From JALORV01 sp035429725 (GTDB lineage: Bacteria > Pseudomonadota > Gammaproteobacteria > Burkholderiales > Burkholderiaceae_F), in contig DAOMFI010000002.1 of assembly GCA_035429725.1 (NCBI GenBank), positions 1-64,000 of the forward strand: 64,000 nt of DNA. The letters are read 5' to 3'. The notes below the pieces were generated by a model, which did not search any database, was not told the origin of the DNA, and saw nothing but the letters and a program-made list of their open reading frames with translations. Shown piece by piece: positions 17,191-26,328 of this stretch (position 1 is the stretch's first letter; each line of letters starts with the position of its first letter). Both the position numbers and the translations under genes were made by a program.

Positions 17191-19233
17191 TCAGTACTCC
17201 TCGTCAGACATTTGGGTTTCGGGTTCACGCTGCGCCCGCCGGCGCGAACGTGCGAATGAGCGCACATTCACGTCGACACGCGCCAGCCGGGCGCTTTCCT
17301 CGAGCAGGATGAACGCCAGCCCGTGCTTGATCGACGCGATCGCGATCGGCGGCAGCCAGCGCATCGCCGCAGCGATCATCAGGCCGGCATTCAGCGTGAC
17401 CGAGCGGCCGAACTGGCGGCGCAGCGCGCGCCGGACTGCGACCGCAGCCTGCCGCGCCGCCAACAGGGAAGGCAGCGGTTCGCCGAGCAGCACGCCGTGC
17501 GCGCCCGCTTCGGCATCGACCGGACACAGGCTGAGCCCGCCCGGCGGAAGAAGGTCGCGCAGACCCGTGTGCACCAGTGCGACACGCTCGCCCCGTTCGA
17601 CGGCGCTGTCGAGCCAGCGTTCCTGCGTCTGACGGTCCTGACTGACGACGACATCGGCGCCGATCTGAGTCAGCGCCAGAGCCGGTTGTGCAGTCGGATC
17701 TTCGGTGAATACCGCGATGCGGCGTACCCCGAGCGCTCGCAACTCGGCCAGCTGCGCTGACACTTCGGGACGCAGGCGGCAACTGAGATGGACGGTCGCC
17801 AGCAGCCGGCCATCTTCGACGATGCCGAGTCGCCGCACCAGGCTGCGTCGATCCGGTTCGGGCAGCGGCAGGCCCCAGGTCTGCGCGACCAATACGGCGC
17901 CGCCGATATGCACGACCCGCCCATCGGTCCGCAGCAGTGCACCGTGCTCGCGCCACGCCGCAACCTGTTCGTCCGGGACCCCGGCCCTCACCAACTTGCC
18001 GTCGGCGTGTCCGGCCAGCAGCGAAAGCCAGCGCCGCACGTCGCGTTCACCGACTTCGTCGGCCTGCGGAATCACGCGCTCGACGAACCAGTAGGGTTCG
18101 GCAAGCACCCCGACATCCTCGAACGCGAAGGTCGTCGCGGTCGCCAGTCGATCGAGACTCTCGAGACCGCTCAGCAGCGCGCCATGGCGCGCGGTCGCGT
18201 ACAACGCAGCCTCCCGCGCGACCGGCTGCGCGAGCGAGATCCCGGTCTGCGGATCAGCCTGCAGCATCGCGGCCGTGCGAGCGGTATCGCCGGTCAGCGC
18301 AAGCACCAGCCCGGCGGCGGTCATCGGCAGCGCGACGAGCCGTTCGAGATCCGGGGTCAGCGGACCCGGCGCATCACGCGTGCGCAGCACATGACGCACA
18401 TGGTCGTGCAGCCGCTCGCTGCGCGAGTGCTTCGGCGGCCGTTCGATCCGGAGCAACACACTGCCGACGAGAACGCGCGTCCCCGACGTCAGCCGCGCGC
18501 CGCGCTGCACGTGGCGGGTTGCCGCTTCGTCGAGCAGCGGCGCCGTGGTCTCCGCCTCGCCGTCGACGACGATGCCGTCGGCCGGAACGGTGGCACCGCT
18601 GCCCAGCCAGGCATGATCACCCGCCTGCAGGTCGCCCAAGCCCGCGGCCAGCGGCCGGCCCCCGCGCTGGATTTCGTAGCTTCGGCCCGCGCCCGGCGCG
18701 AGATGAGCGAGCAGCTGATCGGTTTCGCGCAGCATCGCGTTGCGCCGCCGCTCGGCGACTGCGCCCATCAGCACCGACGTGGTCGCGGTCAGCGGGTGGC
18801 CGGTCAACGCGGTGGCCGCCAATGCGACGGAGTCGAGCGCGATCGCCGTGATATCGGCGCCCTTCGTCCAGGCGGTGAACGACTTGCCGGCCAGCAGCGT
18901 CAGCGCCAGAGCGGAGCGCGCCGGCAGCGGCAACAACGGTGCCAGCGACGCCGCGAGCAGCGATGCCTCGAGCGGCAACGTCTCGTCGCGTCGGCGCGGC
19001 AGTTCGACGCCTGCACGCTGTGCCAGCGTCGATGTCAGTTCGATGATTGCGCGTCGCGTCGCAATCCGGCCGTCGTAGTTCAGCGTCAACGAGCGCGCCG
19101 GTGCCGAAACCCGCACCGATCTCACTCCGCGCAGCATTTCGAGCGCAACGCGCGCCTGCGAGGCGTCATTGCCCGGCGCCAGGCGCAAGCGGATGCGCGT
19201 CGCGGTTTCGTGCACGACTTGCGCGCCGAGCAT
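17191..19233 (-). CDS. HMA-domain P-type ATPase-like protein without catalytic motifs (pseudo-ATPase)
   Basis: A 680-residue protein starting at ATG 19233, two bases after the stop of the true ATPase gene. The N-terminus (about 1-75) is an HMA-like ferredoxin fold without CxxC. Residues about 85-300 align in layout with the membrane and actuator parts of a P1B-type ATPase, and 355-570 with the P- and N-domains, yet each catalytic motif is changed: DKTGTLT is FEDVGVLA (371-378, Asp replaced by Glu372), TGES is absent (LLDEAAT, 234-239) and GDGxND is HTGLRD (555-560). The frame is fully open, so the loss looks selected rather than decayed. It probably serves as a regulatory or structural partner of the neighbouring ATPase, by analogy with long actinobacterial ATPases having a degenerate N-terminal half. 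Confidence 0.75.
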   Translation of the reverse strand: MLGAQVVHETATRIRLRLAPGNDASQARVALEMLRGVRSVRVSAPARSLTLNYDGRIATRRAIIELTSTLAQRAGVELPRRRDETLPLEASLLAASLAPLLPLPARSALALTLLAGKSFTAWTKGADITAIALDSVALAATALTGHPLTATTSVLMGAVAERRRNAMLRETDQLLAHLAPGAGRSYEIQRGGRPLAAGLGDLQAGDHAWLGSGATVPADGIVVDGEAETTAPLLDEAATRHVQRGARLTSGTRVLVGSVLLRIERPPKHSRSERLHDHVRHVLRTRDAPGPLTPDLERLVALPMTAAGLVLALTGDTARTAAMLQADPQTGISLAQPVAREAALYATARHGALLSGLESLDRLATATTFAFEDVGVLAEPYWFVERVIPQADEVGERDVRRWLSLLAGHADGKLVRAGVPDEQVAAWREHGALLRTDGRVVHIGGAVLVAQTWGLPLPEPDRRSLVRRLGIVEDGRLLATVHLSCRLRPEVSAQLAELRALGVRRIAVFTEDPTAQPALALTQIGADVVVSQDRQTQERWLDSAVERGERVALVHTGLRDLLPPGGLSLCPVDAEAGAHGVLLGEPLPSLLAARQAAVAVRRALRRQFGRSVTLNAGLMIAAAMRWLPPIAIASIKHGLAFILLEESARLARVDVNVRSFARSRRRAQREPETQMSDEEY

Positions 19234-19235
19234 CG

Positions 19236-22200
19236 TCACGCCTGCGGATCCTGGGAGGCCGGCTTGGCGGCGCGCCACCGCAGCCGCTTCAGCGTCTCGC
19301 GCGCCAGCGTCGGCGAAGCGGCGCAGGCCGCGATGACCGCGGCGTCGACCACGCCGATCGGCGCCGTGCGCAGCAGCGAACGCAGTGGAGGGAACAGCAC
19401 CGTAGCCGCCTGCGCACCGAGTGAAACGATGACGGTGCCCGTAAGCCACGGATTGCGCCGAAGCCGGCCGCGGCCGAAGAGCTTGAGCGGCGCCTCCGAA
19501 CGCGCCGACAGTGCGTACAGCAACTGCGAGCTGGTCAGTGTCATGAACGCGATCGTCCGGGCGCGCGGCGTCGGGCCGTAACGTGCGAGCCCGTACAGGA
19601 ACGCCGCCATCGCGGCCGCGGTCATCATGCCGCCATCGGTCGCGACCGTTTTCCAGTCGCGTGCGGTGAGCAGGCTCGACGTGCGCGGAAACGGTGGCCG
19701 CTCCAGGACGTCGGGCTCGGGCGGTTCGAGTCCGAGCGCGATCGCCGGCGAAACGTCGGTGATCAGGTTCGTCCACAGCAGTGCGAGCGGATCGAGCGGA
19801 TCCGGCAGTCCGGCCACGACCGCGAGCCCCATCAGGCCCAGCTCGCTGACGTTCGTCGACACCAGGTACCGCACCGCCTTCTTCACGTTCAGGTAGGAAG
19901 TGCGACCCTCGGCGATCGCCGCCAGCAGGCCGTCCGGGTGGTCGTCCTGCAGCACGAGGTGGCTCATCGCCTGCGCGAAGTCGGTGCCGCTCGCGCCCAT
20001 CGCAACTCCGACGTCCGCGGTCTTCAGTGCCGGGCCGTCATTGACGCCGTCGCCGGTCATCGCGACGACATGCCCCTTCGATTGCAGCGCGCGGATGATC
20101 TGAAGCTTCATCGCCGGGCTGCTGCGCGCAAAGCCGGTGGAGTGCTCGACCGCGTCGACCAGCTGCCGCGAATCTTCCGGCAGCGCACCGGCGTCGGCGA
20201 CATGCTGCTCGCCGTTCAGGCCGATCTCGCGCGCGACCGCCTGCGCGGTCCCGAGCTGGTCGCCGGTCAGCATCACCGTGCGGATTCCGGCCGCACGGAA
20301 GCGCGCGATCGACTTCGCGATTCCCGGCCGCAGCGGGTCCGAGAGACCGACCAGGCCCAGCCAGATCATCTCCCCGGTCGTTCCGAGCCTGCGCCCCTTC
20401 TGGCGCTTGATCGCGAGCGCGAGCACACGCTGGCCGAGCGCCGCGAGCGCGTCGTTTTCCTTCAACAGGCGCTTGCGCTGCGGCGCCGTCAGTGCGACGA
20501 CGCGCCTGCCGTCGAACCATGTCCGGCAGCGCTCCAGCACCTCGGTCGGGCGCCCCTTCATCGCGACGATCGATTCGCCGCCCGTGGTACGCGTGGCCGC
20601 ATGCAGCGTCACCATGTAAGGGTGATGCTCCGAGCGCTGCTTGATCTCGAGCCGCGGATGGCGCGCGCGCAGCGCCGGAACGTCGGCGCCGTGCGCAGCG
20701 GCCATCTCGATCAGCGCGATCTCGGTCGATGAACCCTGCCACCCGCCGCCGTTGGCCTCTTCGACATCGTTGCAGAGCGCGCAGACGCGCATCCATTCGT
20801 CGGGCAGCTCGAGTTGGTCGTCGCGGTTCTCCGAAAAATCAAAGCGGCACGTGCCCAACACGGCCGACGCGACGCTCATCCGGTTCTGCGTCAGCGTCCC
20901 GGTCTTGTCGAATCCGACGACGTCGACCGCGCCGAGGTTCTCGATCGCGTCGAGGCGTCGTGCATACACGTTGCGCTTCTGCAGCGTGCGGATGCCCGCG
21001 GCGAGCAGGCTGGTCGCGACGGTCGGCAGTCCTTCGGGAATGGCGGCCACGCCGAGCGAGACCGCGGTGCGCAGCAGCGGCAACGCCGGGCGGCCGCGCA
21101 GCAGACCGACCGCGAACAGGCCGATGCACAGTCCCGACGCACCAATCGCCAGCCGCTTGCCGAGGCCGTCGAGCTCCTCCTGCATGCGAGTGTGGGGTGC
21201 TTCCGCAGTCTGCGCGAGCGCGCGAATGCTGCCGAGCGCGGTGCGCTCCGCGGTCGCGACGACCAGCGCGCGGCCGGTGCCGCCGGAGATCACGGTCCCC
21301 ATGTGCAGCATGTTGCGGCGTTCGCCGAGTGGCGTCGCCAGCGGCAGGCTGTCGATCGACTCCTTGCGCACCGGCAGGCTCTCGCCGGTCAGCGGCGCCT
21401 CGTTGGCCGACAGCCGATGCGACTCGATCACTCTTCCGTCGGCCGGAATCTGATCGCCAGGGGAAAGTACGAGCACGTCGCCGACGACGATTTCGCGCGC
21501 CGGCACCGAAACCTCCGCGCCGTCGCGCAGCACGGTGGCCGAACGCGGTGCCAGTTTGCGCAACGCGGACACCGTCTGCTCGGCGCGCCGCTCGGTCACG
21601 TAGCCGATCGCGCCGTTGGCCGCCAGCACGGTTCCGATCGCGGCGGCGTCGCCGAACGCACGCGTCGCCAGCGCGAGCGCGCCCGAGCCGGCGAGCAGCG
21701 CCACCGGCACCGAGTTGAACTGATCGGTGAGGATCTCGATGTCCGAGCGCGCAGTGATGTCCCGGATTTCGTTCGGACCATGCTCAAGCAGGCGGCGGGC
21801 GGCCTCAGCCACCCCGAGACCCTCGAGATCCGCGTGCATCTCGGTCAGCAGAGCCTTCAGGCTGCTGTGATGGTGGCGCGTACTGAAATCGGTGCGCCGC
21901 GCCTTTTGCGTCTCGGCCGGCGGTGCGGCCGCCTTGCGTGGTTCGATCGAGCGGCCGGAGTGCGCCGGCGCGTCGATGTCCGGCGCGCGCTTGATCGCGC
22001 GCCGCGCGGCTCGCGGTCGACGCGGCTCCGAGCGCAGGCCATAGTCGCCTAACGCCCGTTCGAGAGCTTCTGCCCACGGCGGAGGATCGCTGTTGCGTGC
22101 GCGCCGGTCATCGACGCGCACGATTCCGCTGTCAGCGCTCGCGAGCAGTCGCGCGCCGGGCGGCACCTCGCCCGCGTTCTGCAGCCAGTCCGCCAGCGCG

Positions 22201-22304
22201 GGATTTCCACGCAGGCCGCGCACGCGAAAGCGCGGGCCAAGCGGTCCGGGCGCCAGTCGCAAAACGGCGGGCGGCGGCGAGGGAGGGGCTACGTCGCGCG
22301 GCAT
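19236..22304 (-). CDS. cation-transporting P-type ATPase with HMA-like N-terminal extension
   Basis: A 1022-residue P-type ATPase. An HMA-like domain without metal-binding cysteines (about 12-65) and a basic linker (about 90-145) precede a P2A-like core: cation-ATPase N-terminal domain (150-195), actuator with TGES (306-309), transmembrane helix 4 IPEGLP (422-427), phosphorylation site DKTGTLT (Asp466), KGRP in the nucleotide domain, MTGDGVNDGPAL, and C-terminal membrane helices with LLWTNLITDVSPAIALGLE. All catalytic residues are intact. The PEGLP motif suggests Ca2+, Mn2+, Mg2+ or a similar ion rather than soft metals. It is first of a three-gene operon with the pseudo-ATPase and DUF5132 genes, inside the 8.6 kb insert. 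Confidence 0.9.
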   Translation of the reverse strand: MPRDVAPPSPPPAVLRLAPGPLGPRFRVRGLRGNPALADWLQNAGEVPPGARLLASADSGIVRVDDRRARNSDPPPWAEALERALGDYGLRSEPRRPRAARRAIKRAPDIDAPAHSGRSIEPRKAAAPPAETQKARRTDFSTRHHHSSLKALLTEMHADLEGLGVAEAARRLLEHGPNEIRDITARSDIEILTDQFNSVPVALLAGSGALALATRAFGDAAAIGTVLAANGAIGYVTERRAEQTVSALRKLAPRSATVLRDGAEVSVPAREIVVGDVLVLSPGDQIPADGRVIESHRLSANEAPLTGESLPVRKESIDSLPLATPLGERRNMLHMGTVISGGTGRALVVATAERTALGSIRALAQTAEAPHTRMQEELDGLGKRLAIGASGLCIGLFAVGLLRGRPALPLLRTAVSLGVAAIPEGLPTVATSLLAAGIRTLQKRNVYARRLDAIENLGAVDVVGFDKTGTLTQNRMSVASAVLGTCRFDFSENRDDQLELPDEWMRVCALCNDVEEANGGGWQGSSTEIALIEMAAAHGADVPALRARHPRLEIKQRSEHHPYMVTLHAATRTTGGESIVAMKGRPTEVLERCRTWFDGRRVVALTAPQRKRLLKENDALAALGQRVLALAIKRQKGRRLGTTGEMIWLGLVGLSDPLRPGIAKSIARFRAAGIRTVMLTGDQLGTAQAVAREIGLNGEQHVADAGALPEDSRQLVDAVEHSTGFARSSPAMKLQIIRALQSKGHVVAMTGDGVNDGPALKTADVGVAMGASGTDFAQAMSHLVLQDDHPDGLLAAIAEGRTSYLNVKKAVRYLVSTNVSELGLMGLAVVAGLPDPLDPLALLWTNLITDVSPAIALGLEPPEPDVLERPPFPRTSSLLTARDWKTVATDGGMMTAAAMAAFLYGLARYGPTPRARTIAFMTLTSSQLLYALSARSEAPLKLFGRGRLRRNPWLTGTVIVSLGAQAATVLFPPLRSLLRTAPIGVVDAAVIAACAASPTLARETLKRLRWRAAKPASQDPQA

Positions 22305-22408
22305 CGTAAGGAGCGAATCTAGGCGCCGTTGCCTGAGTTCGTATGACCGTTGCGTGACATGTCATTGGCGCTTGCGCTAGCGCAATGGGAAAGTACCGCG
22401 ACCGCCGC

Positions 22409-22835
22409 TCAAGCACCGACCGCGACCTTCAACCCGGTAGCGCGCAGGCGGGGCACCAGCGCTTCGCCGAGCGCGGTGGCCGGTGTGTCAGCACGCCGCC
22501 GCAGGCCGCCCCGCCCGGCAGCTTTGCACCGTCGAACGCGAGGCACAGGCCGGACTCGCACAGGATGCGCAGCGTCGCGCGGTTGCCCGGGTCGCCGTCG
22601 TATGCGATGCGCGCGCGCGCCATGCGGCCGTCTCCCGCGCGGCCGATCAGCTCGGTCGTGAACCAGCCGCTTGCCATCGTCTGCTCCGACGGACCTTCGC
22701 CGAGCTTCGGCAGCACCGCGCCGAGCAACGCGCGCGCGGCGGGGCTTTTCATCGCGAGATCGAATCCGGCCATCCCCGCGGCCAGCGCGCGCGCCTTCGC
22801 CTGCGCCAGCGGCGCATCGAGCTTCCTTTGTGGTG
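22409..22835 (-). pseudogene. saccharopine dehydrogenase-like protein, C-terminal fragment with frameshift
   Basis: On the minus strand, about 110 codons resemble the C-terminus of NAD-binding saccharopine dehydrogenase-like proteins (trans-acting enoyl reductase type): SGWFTTELIGRAGDGRMARA, IAYDGDPGNRATLRILCESG, then KLPGGAACGGVLT. A frameshift near 22478 is needed to continue into ATALGEALVPRLRATG and the stop at 22409. The N-terminal NAD-binding part is absent. The fragment lies upstream of the ATPase operon in the same orientation and is debris within the insert. Confidence 0.7.
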
Positions 22836-22958
22836 GGCCTACTCGGCGGCGCGATTTCATTTCACGCCACGGTGCGGGCACTGCGCACCGGAACGTGGAA
22901 CAAATGACATTCCTTCCGGGCAATTTCGGACATCGAGGCAACCCAGCGGCATCGATGC

Positions 22959-24269
22959 TTAGCTGACAGCGCGAATCGCTTCTCGCACAGAACTGATGCT
23001 CGAACTCGCATGCACCGGCGCCGAGCTCATCGAAGTCGAACTTCCAGGCCGGCGATCCGGCCCCGACGTGTGCTGCAAAAAGAAGCGGACCATTTCGGTG
23101 GCCGCATCGGGGCCGCGCGGATCCGTGTACGAACCGGCGCGGCTGCCGCCAAACCACGCGTGGCCACCCCCATGTACGAGCCAGTGTTCGAGCAGCACTC
23201 GCCCGCCGGCGTCGCGGTGGAGCGTCCTGGTGAAAGTGTGACCGCCAGGCGCTCGACCCTCCTCGGTCAACACTTGCCCACCGTCGCCACCCTCCCAGTG
23301 TGCGGACCTTGAAATCGCATCGATTCCGTTGCGCGGATGCACGGTCCGGTCGCGATCGCCGTGAAAGACGATCGTAGGCGTCGAGTGCAACATGCGTTCT
23401 GTTGCCGAGCGCTGACGGATCGTGAGTGACACTCCTTTCATCACCGCAAGCGCGCTTGGCAGATCGTGCGCGCTGCCGCAGGCGAGGCCAGAGTGAATAC
23501 CGACGGCCGCGTATAGGTCGGGGTAGGTCACTCCCATGATCGCCGCCATCGCGCCTCCCGCGGACAGGCCGGCGACGAACACACTGCGCGAATCAGCGCC
23601 GTAGCGGTCGATGATGGTCCGCGTCATGTCCGCAATGATCGACGGCTCCCCCGCATCCCGAACCTGGTTCTCACGCAGATACCAGTTCCAGCACCGCGAA
23701 TGATTGGCCGTTTCGGATTGCGCGGGATACAGGACAAAGCAGCCGCCTTCTTCAGCCAGCGCGTTCATCCGCGTTCCAACCGCGAGGTCGTCCGGCGTCT
23801 GCCTGCAGCCGTGCAGCATGACGATCAGCGGTAACGGCTGTCCGACGCAGCAGGAGGGCACATACAGTTTGTAGGCACGTTGCCCGGCCGCGTTCTGAAA
23901 GTTGCCTGCAATCCACTCGCTAGCGACGGCTGCGCTGCGCACAGTGTCTGGCGCAAATTCATCCGCTGCCGCTTCTTCGTGCGGAGGGGATCGGACCGCG
24001 CCCTCGGCCGCGGCATGGGTCTCCGTGATGCCGCGCGCATTGGCGGCCAGCCCGGCTTCTTCGCGATCCCGAGGCAGCGCGACCTCAACGCTTAGACCCT
24101 CGCTAAGGCCTGTCTGCGCGCGATCGGTCGCCGCTGGCCTTCCGTCAACCCGTGCGGCGCCTCGGCTGCCCGAATGCCCCTTCGGGATCAGTCGGGCTGC
24201 CCCGGCCAGCAGGACCGTCCGTGTCCATCGCATCGCCCGAGCGACGCGGGGCGAGATCTTCGTGAGCAT
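22959..24269 (-). CDS. PHB depolymerase-family esterase
   Basis: Alpha/beta-hydrolase of about 436 residues (ATG 24269; the frame is open to 24290). A basic, hydrophobic N-terminus (residues 5-30) could be a signal or membrane anchor; about 85 low-conservation residues follow. The catalytic domain starts near residue 120: LPLIVMLHGCRQTPDDLAVG (oxyanion region), nucleophile in GLSAGGAM, HGDRDRTVHP with the Asp, and HGGGHAWFGG with the His. This pattern fits the PHB depolymerase/feruloyl esterase family. AAAGGAGG lies only two bases from ATG 24269, so a later start is possible. The upstream region is cut by the IS481-type remnant at about 24300, which may have replaced the promoter. A polyester or short-chain ester hydrolase is likely; the true substrate is unknown. 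Confidence 0.8.
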   Translation of the reverse strand: MLTKISPRVARAMRWTRTVLLAGAARLIPKGHSGSRGAARVDGRPAATDRAQTGLSEGLSVEVALPRDREEAGLAANARGITETHAAAEGAVRSPPHEEAAADEFAPDTVRSAAVASEWIAGNFQNAAGQRAYKLYVPSCCVGQPLPLIVMLHGCRQTPDDLAVGTRMNALAEEGGCFVLYPAQSETANHSRCWNWYLRENQVRDAGEPSIIADMTRTIIDRYGADSRSVFVAGLSAGGAMAAIMGVTYPDLYAAVGIHSGLACGSAHDLPSALAVMKGVSLTIRQRSATERMLHSTPTIVFHGDRDRTVHPRNGIDAISRSAHWEGGDGGQVLTEEGRAPGGHTFTRTLHRDAGGRVLLEHWLVHGGGHAWFGGSRAGSYTDPRGPDAATEMVRFFLQHTSGPDRRPGSSTSMSSAPVHASSSISSVREAIRAVS

Positions 24270-24334
24270 CGCCTCCTTTCTGCAAAGCAATCGCCGCTCG
24301 CGGTCGCGCGCACAGCGCGTCGACCAGCGGACAC

Positions 24335-25036
24335 CAACGGCGGCGGCTGACGCAGGCGCGCATCGGCCACGCGCTGGGCGTGTCCTGCAGTACCGTCAGC
24401 CGCGTACTGGCGCGCGCTGGACTGTCGCGACTGCGGGAGCTGGAGCCGGCCGACCCGGTGCAGCGCTATGAGCATGCGGCGCCGGGCGATCTGCTGCATA
24501 TCGATGTCAAAAAGCTCGGCCGCATCGCCCGCCCGAGCCATCGCGTCACCGGCAACCGCCGGGACACCGTTGAGGGCGCCGGTTGGGAGTATCTGTTCGT
24601 GGCGGTGGACGATCACGCCCGCATCGGCTTCTCCGGCGTCTATGCCGAGGAGCGCGCCGCCACGGCCAGCCAGTTCCTGCACAACGCGGTGGCCTATTAC
24701 CACTCGCTCGGTGTGCGGGTGCGCCGCGTCTTGACCGATAACGGCGGCGTGTTCCGGTCCAGAGACTTCATCGCCGCCTGCCACCGGCTGCGCATCAAGC
24801 AACGCTTCACCCGCGCCTACCGGCCGCAAACCAACGGCAAGGCCGAGCGGTTCATCCAGTCCGCGCTGCGCGAGTGGGCCTATGCCTTCACCTACCAGAA
24901 CTCCGCCGAGCGCACCGCCGCTCTGGACGACTGGATCCACCATTACAACTGGCACCGCCCGCACCAAGGTATCCAAGGAGTCGCGCCCATGCAAAGACTC
25001 AGCGCTTCAAGAAACAACCTCTTGACGCTTCACAAC
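24335..25036 (+). pseudogene. IS481-type transposase, N-terminally truncated
   Basis: About 234 codons of a DDE integrase-core transposase: LTQARIGHALGVSCSTVSRV (second HTH), then HIDVKKLGRI (first Asp), VLTDNGGVFRS (second Asp) and PQTNGKAERFIQSALREWAY (Glu), and a C-terminus DWIHHYNWHRPHQGIQGVAP ending NNLLTLHN at the junction. The first HTH and the left end of the element are missing. At 25036 the reading frame passes into the Bug-gene remnant instead of a stop, so the right end is cut too or fused exactly at the element border. It borders the 8.6 kb insert on the right. Confidence 0.82.
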
Positions 25037-25040
25037 TTAG

Positions 25041-25313
25041 CTGGGCCGGCAGCTGGGGCAACCGGTCGTCATCGAGAACCGCGGCGGCGCCGGCGGCAAC
25101 ATCGCGGCCGAGGCGGTTGCCAAGTCGCCGGCCGACGGCTACGCGCTGTTCCTGGGCCCGGTCGGCACGATGACGATCAACCCGTTCGTCTACGCGAAGA
25201 TGCCGTTCGACACGATGAAGGACTTCGCGCCAATCTCGCAGCTGACGTCGCTGCCGATCGTGATGGTCGTCAATCCGTCCGTTCCCGCGAAGAACGTGAA
25301 GGAGTTCATCGCC
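25041..25313 (+). pseudogene. Bug/TctC-type solute-binding protein, middle fragment
   Basis: Reads LGRQLGQPVVIENRGGAGGN, IAAEAVAKSPADGYALFLGP and ASP-rich continuation to NPSVPAKNVKEFIA: the standard second section of a Bug protein, directly continuing the fragment that stops at 16421 (only about one codon is missing between them). At about 25313 it is broken again, this time by a deletion joining it to an AtuA-type gene. The last 60 percent of the protein is absent from the window. TAGC at 25038-25041 matches TAGC at 16419-16422. Confidence 0.85.
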
Positions 25314-25314
25314 G

Positions 25315-25965
25315 TACCTGGTGGTACAGCCCGACGGCAGCGCCGACGTGACCAAGCTCGCGGGAACCGGCGGCGTGGTCAACCGTGCGATCTGCACCGA
25401 GCACCTGATCTACGAGATCCACGACCTCGCCAACTACGTCACGCCCGACGTGGTCGTCGACTTCAGCGACGTGCGGCTCGACGAGGTGGATAATGACCGC
25501 GTGCGCATGAGCGGCGTCCGCGGCAAGCCGCGTCCCGACCAGTTGAAGGTGTCGATCGGCGTGAAGGAAGGCTGGATCGGGGAGGGCGAGATCACCTACG
25601 CGGGGCTCGGATGCCTCAACCGGGCGCGCCTCGCCGAACAGGTGGTGCGGGAACGACTGAGGATTTCCGGCGTGCAGCTCGAGGAACTTCGGGTCGACTA
25701 CATCGGCCTGAATTCGCTGCACGGCGAGGCTTCCATCCCGCCGAAGGAGCCGCCGTACGAGGTGCGGCTGCGCTTCGCCGGCCGGGCGAAGACGAAACGC
25801 GAGGCGGTGCGGCTGGGCAACGAAGTCGAGACGCTGGTCGGTAAGGGGCCGTGCAGCTCGTCGCTGCCGCGGCAATACGTGCGCGAAGTCCTGGCGATCT
25901 ACTCCTGCCTGATCCCGCACAGCGTCGTCAGGCCGGAAGTCGTGTTCGCGGAGAGCGGGGGATGA
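25315..25965 (+). pseudogene. AtuA-family (DUF1446) protein, C-terminal part
   Basis: About 216 codons (YLVVQPDGSADVTKLAGTGG ... VRPEVVFAESGG) of the acyclic terpene utilisation AtuA-like family (DUF1446). Full proteins are about twice as long; the N-terminal half was lost in the deletion that joined this gene to the Bug fragment at 25313-25315. The reading frame downstream of the junction is clean and its stop overlaps the next ATG (ATGA, 25962), so the pair was an operon. With half the protein missing and no start, it is most likely inactive, although a GTG at 25321 could yield a shortened product. Confidence 0.78.
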
Positions 25966-26324
25966 AGCGCGTCTACCTGCGCGAGATCGCCCACGCCCGC
26001 GCCGGCGACAAGGGCGACACCAGCAATATCGGCGTCATTGCCTACCAGCCGCAGTACTTCCCGGTCCTGCTCGCGCAGGTGACTCCCGATCGCGTGCGCG
26101 CGCACTTCCGCGGCCTCGCGAAAGGGCCGATCACGCGCTACGAGCTGCCGCAGCTATGGGCGATCAATCTGGTGCTGGAGCGGTCGCTCGGCGGCGGGGT
26201 CACGCGCTCGCTATCGCTCGATCCGCACGGGAAGTCGTATTCGACGCTGATCCTGACGATGGCCGTCGAGGTCGACGACGCGATCGCGGCGGAGCTGATC
26301 GAGGCCGGCCGCCAGCCGCTGTAG
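25962..26324 (+). CDS. AtuA-like small partner protein
   Basis: A 120-residue protein from ATG 25962, beginning YLREIAHARAGDKGDTSNIG, the signature of the small AtuA-associated ferredoxin-fold domain; in some genomes it is fused to the C-terminus of DUF1446 proteins. It contains the conserved AHARxGDKG box and LWAINLVLERSLGGGVTRSL. The gene itself is intact, but its larger partner upstream is truncated, so it has probably lost its function. AtuA families occur in terpene and unusual acyl-CoA catabolism. Confidence 0.8.
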   Translation: MKRVYLREIAHARAGDKGDTSNIGVIAYQPQYFPVLLAQVTPDRVRAHFRGLAKGPITRYELPQLWAINLVLERSLGGGVTRSLSLDPHGKSYSTLILTMAVEVDDAIAAELIEAGRQPL

Positions 26325-26328
26325 CGGG

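Noticed and set aside
16423..25037. The 8.6 kb insert as a complete transposon
   Set aside because: A possible 4-bp duplication is present, but the ends show no inverted repeats and the only transposase is truncated.
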